Of a DNA stretch of 45,268 bases, positions 40,552 to 45,268 are shown one piece after another. The stretch is taken from NCBI GenBank assembly GCA_910586515.1, contig CAJUGL010000024.1, forward strand, positions 1 to 45,268. Direction: 5' to 3'. Source of the DNA: an uncultured Acetatifactor sp. Its GTDB lineage: Bacteria; Bacillota; Clostridia; Lachnospirales; Lachnospiraceae. The position numbers and the translations under genes were made by a program. A model generated the notes under the pieces. That model searched no databases. It saw nothing but the letters and a program-made list of their open reading frames with translations, and was not told where the DNA came from. The number at the start of each line of letters is the position of its first letter. Position 1 is the first letter of the stretch.

Positions 40552-41574
40552 CTACGACACCGCATAACGCAGAATTTCCTCGCACAGCGCCCCGAAATCC
40601 ATCCCTGCCGCAGCTGCCTCCTGCGGCAGAAGCGATGTGGAAGTCATTCCCGGAAGAGTATTGGCCTCCAGACAGTAGACCTCTCCTTCTCCGCTCATGA
40701 TAAAATCCATTCTTGCATAACTTTTCAAACGCAGAACCGAAAATACCTGTTCTGCAATCTTCTGCATCTCCGCAGCCTTTTCCGCCGGAATCAGCGCCGG
40801 ACAGGTTTCCACAGCAGCGCCCGCCTGATATTTATTCCGGTAATCATAAAATCCTTCCCCTGGAGCCATCTCGATTACGGGCAGCGCCCTGCCCTTCATC
40901 ACGCCCACGGAAAACTCTCTGCCCCTAATATACTGTTCTACAATGATCTCCTCCCCATACCGAAACGCCTCCTCTTTCGCCCTTTCGTACTCCTCCTCAT
41001 CTCCCGCAATGCTGACCCCGATACTGGAGCCTCCGCAGCTGGTCTTCACTATGCAGGGATAGGGAATCTTCTCCGCTTCCCGCTCCCCCTTCCGCAGCCG
41101 AATGCCTCTGGGCGTAGGAATCCTGTATGCCCGAAACAAATCCTTGGCAATTCCCTTGTCCATAGCCAGACAGGATCCCACGAAATCCGCCCCTGTGTAG
41201 GGAATACCCAGCAGATCGAAACAGGCCTGAATCCTGCCGTCCTCTCCGCTTGTACCGTGAAGCGCCAGAAACACACAGTCCGCCATCCTGCAGATCTCCA
41301 GCACATTGGGGCCGAAAAAGCCCACGCCTCCATCCCCGCGCATGGCTTTCACGGCCTCTATATCCGGGTTTTCTTCTCCTACCGCCTCTATCTCAGCCTC
41401 CAGAATGCTCTCCCGCTCAAAGATTCCTTCCGCCTCTCCCTCTACGCCCAGATACACATCCACCAATACGGCCTGGTGTCCTCTTGCCCGAAGCGCCCTG
41501 TAGATCATTCCCCCTGAACTGAGCGACACATCCCTCTCAGTGCTGATTCCTCCCGCCAAAACCGCTATTTTCAT
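40552..41574 (-). CDS. ddl: D-alanine--D-alanine ligase
   Basis: 340 residues from the ATG at 41574 (MKIAVLAGG), ten bases after AGGAGG; a GTG three codons earlier is too close to that site. ATP-grasp ligase with N-terminal GGISTERDVSLSSG, ALHGTSGEDGRIQ, GGSSIGVS and C-terminal EANTLPGMTSTSLLPQEAAAAG. The omega-loop YDYRNKY keeps the Tyr typical of D-Ala-D-Ala ligases, so it is read as Ddl, not a VanA-type depsipeptide ligase. A normal Ddl insertion near residue 85 is acidic. First gene of the ddl-murF-VanRS-like run. Confidence 0.92.
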   Translation of the reverse strand: MKIAVLAGGISTERDVSLSSGGMIYRALRARGHQAVLVDVYLGVEGEAEGIFERESILEAEIEAVGEENPDIEAVKAMRGDGGVGFFGPNVLEICRMADCVFLALHGTSGEDGRIQACFDLLGIPYTGADFVGSCLAMDKGIAKDLFRAYRIPTPRGIRLRKGEREAEKIPYPCIVKTSCGGSSIGVSIAGDEEEYERAKEEAFRYGEEIIVEQYIRGREFSVGVMKGRALPVIEMAPGEGFYDYRNKYQAGAAVETCPALIPAEKAAEMQKIAEQVFSVLRLKSYARMDFIMSGEGEVYCLEANTLPGMTSTSLLPQEAAAAGMDFGALCEEILRYAVS

Positions 41575-41669
41575 CTGCTTCACCCCTCCTGTACACCTTT
41601 GCGAAACACAACAAACTCTATATGATTATTATTCCGCCCGCCGTCCATACATGACAATTGTATTTACTG

Positions 41670-41701
41670 TAACAGTCAATTGCCCTGTCCGAACGGTACC
41701 T
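41670..41701. repeat. Degenerate copy of the 32-bp palindrome
   Basis: GTAACAGTCAATTGCCCTGT then CCGAACGGTACC matches the 23972-24003 copy at about 23 of 32 positions, mostly in the left arm and the centre. It lies in the ddl leader. Symmetry is largely lost. Confidence 0.35.
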
Positions 41702-41705
41702 TCTT

Positions 41706-41734
41706 ATTATACAGAGGTACAGAAGCCTTGGCAA
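41706..41734 (-). promoter_or_regulatory. Promoter of the ddl run, inside a hairpin
   Basis: Minus strand TTGCCA (41729-41734), 17-base spacer, TATAAT (41706-41711). The -35 lies in an inverted repeat AGAAGCCTTGG/CCAAGGCTTCT (41721-41731, 41737-41747), which could also serve as a terminator-like structure for the amidohydrolase gene upstream, although no T-run follows it on the minus strand. Confidence 0.6.
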
Positions 41735-41773
41735 CCCCAAGGCTTCTCATTTTCCGCCGCTATTCACAGCTGG

Positions 41774-42946
41774 TTATTCCTTTCCGGCCTCATACACCAC
41801 CTCCCCGTCAATAATGGTGTACAGCGTCCGGGAAAATACCTCCATTGGGTTTCCTGTAAATATAGCGATATCCGCGTCTTTCCCCACCTCCAGACTGCCC
41901 ACTCTGTCCTCCACACCGCAGATCACGGCAGGATGAATGGTGATTGCCCTGTAGCCTTCCTCCAGAGGCAGTCCGGACTTCACCGCCAGTCCCGCGCAGA
42001 GCGGCAGCGACTGAATCAGGGATACCGGATGGTCCGTGGTAATAGCCGTCATGACCCCTGCGCGGTTGAGCACGCCTACCGTCTTAAAGGCCATATTCTG
42101 GACTTCGATTTTATTTCTGCTGGCAAGATCCGGCCCCACAATAGCCGGAAAGCCCTCCTTCCCCAATTCCTCCGCAATCAGATGTCCTTCCGAGCAATGA
42201 TCCAGGGTCATCTTCACCTTAAATTCCCTGGCAATCCTCACCGCCGTAAAGATATCATCCACCCGATGCACATGCGCCTTCAGCGGTATTTCCCGCCTCA
42301 GCACCGGAAGCCAGCACTCCATCGAAAAATCCTCCTCAAAGTCTTCCCCATTATCGTCAGCGCGTCTTTTTTTGTCCGCATAAGCGAACGCCCTGGTGAG
42401 TTCCTCCCTGAGCATGGCGGCAATCGCCATTCTGGTAGAGGGACTTTTCCCCTGACCGGAATAATTTACTTTGGGATTCTCTCCGAAAGCTACCTTCATG
42501 GCCGCAGGCGCCTTCACCACCAGGTCATCAGCCCGCCGTCCCTTTGTCTTCAGAAAGGCAAACTGACCGCCTACCACATTGGCGCTGCCCGGTCCGATCA
42601 TGGCCGATGTTATTCCCGCCCGAACCGCATCGTCAAACGCGGCATCCATGGTATTGACGGCATCCAGCGCCCGCAGATAGGGAGTGACCGGATTCACGGT
42701 CTCATTGCAGTCGTCCCCCTCAGCGCCCTTTTTTTCTTCCGTAATGCCCATATGGCAATGGGCTTCTATCATGCCCGGCATGATGAGACCGTCCCTGACT
42801 ACAATAACCCTCTCGTTGGGTCCGGGACGAAGTATAACTTCATCCCGTCTCCCAATCTCCGCTATCCTGCCTTCCGCAATCCGGATACAGCCTTCCCGGA
42901 TATCTTCACCGGCCATGGTTTTGATTCGCCCGCCTACAATATACAT
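41774..42946 (-). CDS. Amidohydrolase (imidazolonepropionase-like)
   Basis: A 390-residue TIM-barrel metal-dependent hydrolase of the amidohydrolase superfamily. Metal ligands are visible in EAHCHMG (His63, His65), HVHRVDD, LDHCSEGHL and TTDHP. An N-terminal and C-terminal beta-sandwich frame the barrel (GRIAEIG; GKDADIAIFTGNPM, then IIDGEVVYEAG). Such proteins hydrolyse cyclic amides or dipeptides; the exact substrate cannot be told. It is cytoplasmic, with no signal peptide, and starts 13 bases after the SpoIIQ-like gene. Confidence 0.9.
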   Translation of the reverse strand: MYIVGGRIKTMAGEDIREGCIRIAEGRIAEIGRRDEVILRPGPNERVIVVRDGLIMPGMIEAHCHMGITEEKKGAEGDDCNETVNPVTPYLRALDAVNTMDAAFDDAVRAGITSAMIGPGSANVVGGQFAFLKTKGRRADDLVVKAPAAMKVAFGENPKVNYSGQGKSPSTRMAIAAMLREELTRAFAYADKKRRADDNGEDFEEDFSMECWLPVLRREIPLKAHVHRVDDIFTAVRIAREFKVKMTLDHCSEGHLIAEELGKEGFPAIVGPDLASRNKIEVQNMAFKTVGVLNRAGVMTAITTDHPVSLIQSLPLCAGLAVKSGLPLEEGYRAITIHPAVICGVEDRVGSLEVGKDADIAIFTGNPMEVFSRTLYTIIDGEVVYEAGKE

Positions 42947-42959
42947 GCCGTTCTCACCT

Positions 42960-43973
42960 CTAACGGAACAGAATCTCAGGGTTTACCGGGGTGCCGTTTG
43001 CGGTAAGCTTCAAATACAGATTGCTTCCCTCTACGCTGAAATACTTTGTGGGAGCCGCCACGGAAGCGATGGTATCCCCCTCCTGTACATGGCTGTCCAA
43101 AGTCACGTTTATATCGTAAAGTTGTCCATACGTGATCTGATATCCGTCGCCCAGTTCCATGGTAACCGCATGGCCGATCTCTTCGTCCTCAAAAATGTCG
43201 ATAACTTTGCCTTCCGCGCAGGCTGTAACCGCGCTGCCCTCCGCGGCCGCAATCATCATTGCCGGATTGTATTTGAACTGATCAAGTGTGGAAAAGTACA
43301 CACTCCCATCCATACTGAAAGGAATCAGCACTTCTCCGCCCACAGGACGCAGCAGCCCCTGATCTTCCGAAAAATGCAAAGTCTCGGCTACAACCCCGCT
43401 TTCCGCAGAGGCCTCCTGTCTGGCCGGCTCCTCAGCATCGCTCTCCGTCTCCTCGCCGGAAGCCTCGCTCTCCGCCGCCGGAGCCTCCTCCACCGCAGGC
43501 GTATCCTCAACGGCAGGCAGCTCTTCCGCGCCGGGCATCTCCTGCGTGGCGGGCAGATCTTCTTTGCCTGCCATCTCTTCCGCACCGGGCAGCTGCTCGC
43601 CAGCCATTGCCGTATCATCCACGATTCCGTCGGTCAGCCCCGGTATCTTTACCAGACCCGAACCAGCCTCCATAGGCAGATAATCCAGATCATCCTCCAG
43701 ATTCTCCTGTTCCACTGGCATGTTGTTCTGGAACCCGTTTTCTCCGGCCGCTGCCGATTTCTCTGCCTGGTTGTTCAGCGCTATCTCCCTGGCCTTATCC
43801 ACGGCATTGTCCTCCATCTCCGTAAAGTCAATGGTATAGCCGTCATCCTGCTCCTGGACATTATTTGACTTCATATAGATTCCCGTCATGGTCAGTGCCG
43901 AAAGCACAAACACCGACGAAGCAATCATGATGATACGCTCTTTTCTTGCATTGTTCCTTCTGTTCCTTTTCAT
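42960..43973 (-). CDS. Degenerate LytM (M23) membrane protein, SpoIIQ-like
   Basis: 337 residues from the ATG at 43973 (GGGAAGG five bases upstream); 26 more codons are open upstream without a site. One transmembrane helix (IIMIASSVFVLSALTMTGIYM) is followed by a long acidic linker with Glu/Pro-rich repeats (LPGAEEM, LPATQEM, LPAVEDTP) and a C-terminal LytM fold. The catalytic histidines are replaced: YGQL where M23 enzymes have YAHL, and SNLYLKL where they have HLHFE. The fold is kept but hydrolysis is not expected, as in clostridial and bacillar SpoIIQ proteins that act as scaffolds between forespore and mother cell. A candidate sigma-F promoter supports this. Naming is tentative. Confidence 0.7.
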   Translation of the reverse strand: MKRNRRNNARKERIIMIASSVFVLSALTMTGIYMKSNNVQEQDDGYTIDFTEMEDNAVDKAREIALNNQAEKSAAAGENGFQNNMPVEQENLEDDLDYLPMEAGSGLVKIPGLTDGIVDDTAMAGEQLPGAEEMAGKEDLPATQEMPGAEELPAVEDTPAVEEAPAAESEASGEETESDAEEPARQEASAESGVVAETLHFSEDQGLLRPVGGEVLIPFSMDGSVYFSTLDQFKYNPAMMIAAAEGSAVTACAEGKVIDIFEDEEIGHAVTMELGDGYQITYGQLYDINVTLDSHVQEGDTIASVAAPTKYFSVEGSNLYLKLTANGTPVNPEILFR

Positions 43974-44080
43974 AGCTGCCTTCCCTTTCCTTGCACTAAA
44001 TTTTTTCGATATAAGTTCTGAATACTTAAGTATTACCAATACTGCCGGCAAAACGATTATCCGTTGTATTGTTTACTGTC

Positions 44081-44108
44081 AGTTTGTCCCATTGGAAAAA
44101 ATTTATGC
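44081..44108 (-). promoter_or_regulatory. Candidate sigma-F promoter, SpoIIQ-like gene
   Basis: Minus strand GCATA (44104-44108), 14-base spacer, GGACAAACT (44081-44089), matching the GYATA / GGNNANAHT sigma-F pattern. It lies about 108 bases before the ATG, directly after the terminator of the preceding gene. Confidence 0.4.
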
Positions 44109-44141
44109 AGCTATTGTCAGAAAGTCGAAGTCTGTTGCTCC

Positions 44142-44172
44142 AAAAGAAAAAGGGCTGCTGTAAAGCAACCCT
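44142..44172 (-). terminator. Intrinsic terminator of the surface protein gene
   Basis: On the minus strand AGGGTTGCT (44164-44172) pairs with AGCAGCCCT (44151-44159) with one G-U pair, followed by TTTTCTTTT (44142-44150). Confidence 0.85.
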
Positions 44173-44183
44173 CTTCGTTTTTA

Positions 44184-45268
44184 TTACCTTCTTACTTTTT
44201 CTTCATTTTCTTTACGCTTTTTGATCGAAATAACTGCAAGTCCCCCGTTGACTACTGCATACAGGAGCATCAATAATGTCCACCTGTCCACAAAGCCCAT
44301 AGGATTGCTTATATTTTCCGTCAAAATAAAGGTTATTGCCGCAAAAATTACAGGAACGATACTGAGTACCCTGATCAGACCTCTTCTCTTCAGCTCTTCC
44401 TCTTCTGCAGCATCCGCTTCCTCTTCTTCCCTGCGTTTTCCGACAAAATAGAATGCCAGCATGCAAAGGCTGATCAGTGCGGTTACAACGATAAGAATCA
44501 GGTTCAAAAGTGCCCACTTCCCTCCAGTGGTATCACTTCCCAATACAGCCAAGGGCACCTCTTCATCTTCTATATCCACCGTTTCTTCAGCCCCGCCGTT
44601 TGCATCGGACTTGTCGTCTTCTTCCTCAGTCTGCTGCGATCTAGCCAAAGGCACTTCCTCGTCTCCCAACTCAACGTCTTCCTGAGGTTCCTCTTCCGCG
44701 TCTTCCTCCGGAGCGGCAGGCACAGGATTAGGCACAGTTATCTGCGTTACCGGTGTTGTCGGTGCTCCCTCCGGATTCACGGGAGTTACCGGCGCATCAG
44801 GCGTTCCTGCATCATCCGGAGTATCGGGGACACCTGGCGTTTCAGGCACCTGCGGTTCATCCGGTGTAGGATCCGCCGGCGGAGTCTCTGGCTGTGTCGG
44901 CTCACTTGTGGGCGGTGTTACAGGGCTTTCCGTCGGTTCACTTGTGGGCGGCGTTACCGGAACTTCCGTCGGCTCACTTGTGGGCGGCGTTACAGGGCTT
45001 TCCGTCGGCTCGCTTGTGGGCGGCGTTACCGGACCTTCCGTCGGCTCACTTGTCGGCGGTGTTGTTGGACCTTCCGTCGGCTCACTTGTGGGCGGCGTTA
45101 CCGGACCTTCCGTCGGCTCGCTTGTGGGCGGCGTCGTAGGACCTTCCGTCGGCTCGCTTGTGGGCGGCGTTACCGGACCTTCCGTCGGCTCGCTTGTGGG
45201 CGGCGGCGTAGGGCCTTCCGTCGGCTCGCTTGTGGGCGGCGTTACCGGACCTTCCGTCGGCTCGCTTG
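44184..45268 (-). CDS. Repeat-bearing surface protein, C-terminal part
   Basis: Partial: the frame is open to the window edge, so the N-terminus lies outside. Visible order: about ten 12-residue repeats (consensus SEPTEGPVTPPT), a Pro-rich spacer (PETPPADPTPDEPQVPETPG), acidic segments each ending EEVPLA (LGDEEVPLAR, IEDEEVPLAV), a transmembrane helix (WALLNLILIVVTALISLCML), a charged cytoplasmic stretch (KRREEEEADAAEEEELKRRG) and two more hydrophobic helices before a basic tail. The repeats probably form an extended stalk lifting an unseen N-terminal domain off the cell surface. No LPXTG motif is present; anchoring is by the membrane helices. Confidence 0.85.
   Translation of the reverse strand, partial: SEPTEGPVTPPTSEPTEGPTPPPTSEPTEGPVTPPTSEPTEGPTTPPTSEPTEGPVTPPTSEPTEGPTTPPTSEPTEGPVTPPTSEPTESPVTPPTSEPTEVPVTPPTSEPTESPVTPPTSEPTQPETPPADPTPDEPQVPETPGVPDTPDDAGTPDAPVTPVNPEGAPTTPVTQITVPNPVPAAPEEDAEEEPQEDVELGDEEVPLARSQQTEEEDDKSDANGGAEETVDIEDEEVPLAVLGSDTTGGKWALLNLILIVVTALISLCMLAFYFVGKRREEEEADAAEEEELKRRGLIRVLSIVPVIFAAITFILTENISNPMGFVDRWTLLMLLYAVVNGGLAVISIKKRKENEEKVRR
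44899..45258 (-). repeat. Ten tandem 36-bp coding repeats
   Basis: Ten full units (44899-45258) plus a partial unit to the window end. Codons are in phase, 12 residues per unit. Units nearest the edge alternate between GPVTP and GPTTP/GPTPP versions, giving a 72-bp higher-order repeat; units nearest the membrane end are more diverged (SPVTP, VPVTP). Confidence 0.95.

Noticed and set aside
40552..41574. Van-type D-Ala-D-Lac or D-Ala-D-Ser ligase
   Set aside because: The omega-loop keeps the Tyr (YDYRNKY) typical of D-Ala-D-Ala ligases, and no vanH, vanX, vanT or vanXY gene is adjacent.
44899..45268. Regular 36-bp repeats resembling a CRISPR array
   Set aside because: Units are contiguous without spacers, are in phase with an open reading frame, and encode SEPTEGPVTPPT.

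Overview
The window looks like chromosome of a spore-forming Clostridia, most likely a Lachnospiraceae-type gut bacterium. The evidence is strong AGGAGG ribosome binding sites, sigma-A promoters of the TTGACA-17-TATAAT type, a SPOCS/LysM spore-coat-type protein, a SpoIIQ-like degenerate LytM protein, PyrK/PyrDB, TrkAH, and AAA-ATPase/PD-(D/E)XK genes of a kind often multiplied in these genomes. No rRNA, tRNA, CRISPR array or intact insertion sequence was seen.

Left part (about 1-14,900) is accessory and scarred. From left to right it holds: unidentified gene remnants joined by exact direct repeats; a small antitoxin-like gene with a palindrome inside its promoter; a first AAA-ATPase/PD-(D/E)XK gene; a divergent TetM-like ribosomal protection protein (2972-4861); an ABC exporter gene with its middle deleted in frame (4933-5460), behind a promoter, short leader peptide and terminator hairpins that look like a ribosome-controlled attenuator (5537-5833); a 32-bp palindrome flanked by 8-bp direct repeats; a PsyrTA (RqlHI) helicase-PRTase/DprA-like toxin-antitoxin or defence pair (6080-9448); and a cassette led by two tandem near-identical AAA-ATPase/PD-(D/E)XK genes (11343-14764), followed by an ANT(6)-like adenylyltransferase gene with an internal deletion, a DUF4317-like gene, an unknown gene and a methyltransferase-like remnant. 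Two antibiotic-resistance-type genes with in-frame internal deletions in one 7-kb stretch is the most unusual pattern.

Middle part (15,140-29,930) is ordinary metabolism and envelope: a BaiA/FabG-like SDR, two small unknown genes, GH27 alpha-galactosidase, TrkH-TrkA potassium uptake, an NlpC/P60 coiled-coil hydrolase, AsnRS, and a trigger-factor-like lipoprotein, all on the minus strand. A plus-strand run follows: membrane protein, IspE, FCD/GntR regulator, small secreted protein, MurI, DUF1934 protein, unknown protein, closed by a bidirectional terminator.

Right part (29,933-45,268) is mostly minus strand: SPOCS-LysM protein, PyrD and PyrK, a class I (archaeal-type) lysyl-tRNA synthetase fused to a C-terminal Trbp111-like tRNA-binding domain, a PrcB-like lipoprotein, PlsC (plus strand), and a ddl-murF-VanR/VanS-like run in which peptidoglycan precursor enzymes sit upstream of an apparently autoregulated two-component system. 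It ends with an amidohydrolase, the SpoIIQ-like protein behind a candidate sigma-F promoter, and the C-terminal part of a surface protein with 36-bp Ser/Pro/Thr repeats that runs off the window.

The two best full copies of the 32-bp palindrome (5874-5905 and 23972-24003), plus degenerate copies, suggest a dispersed REP-like element in this genome.
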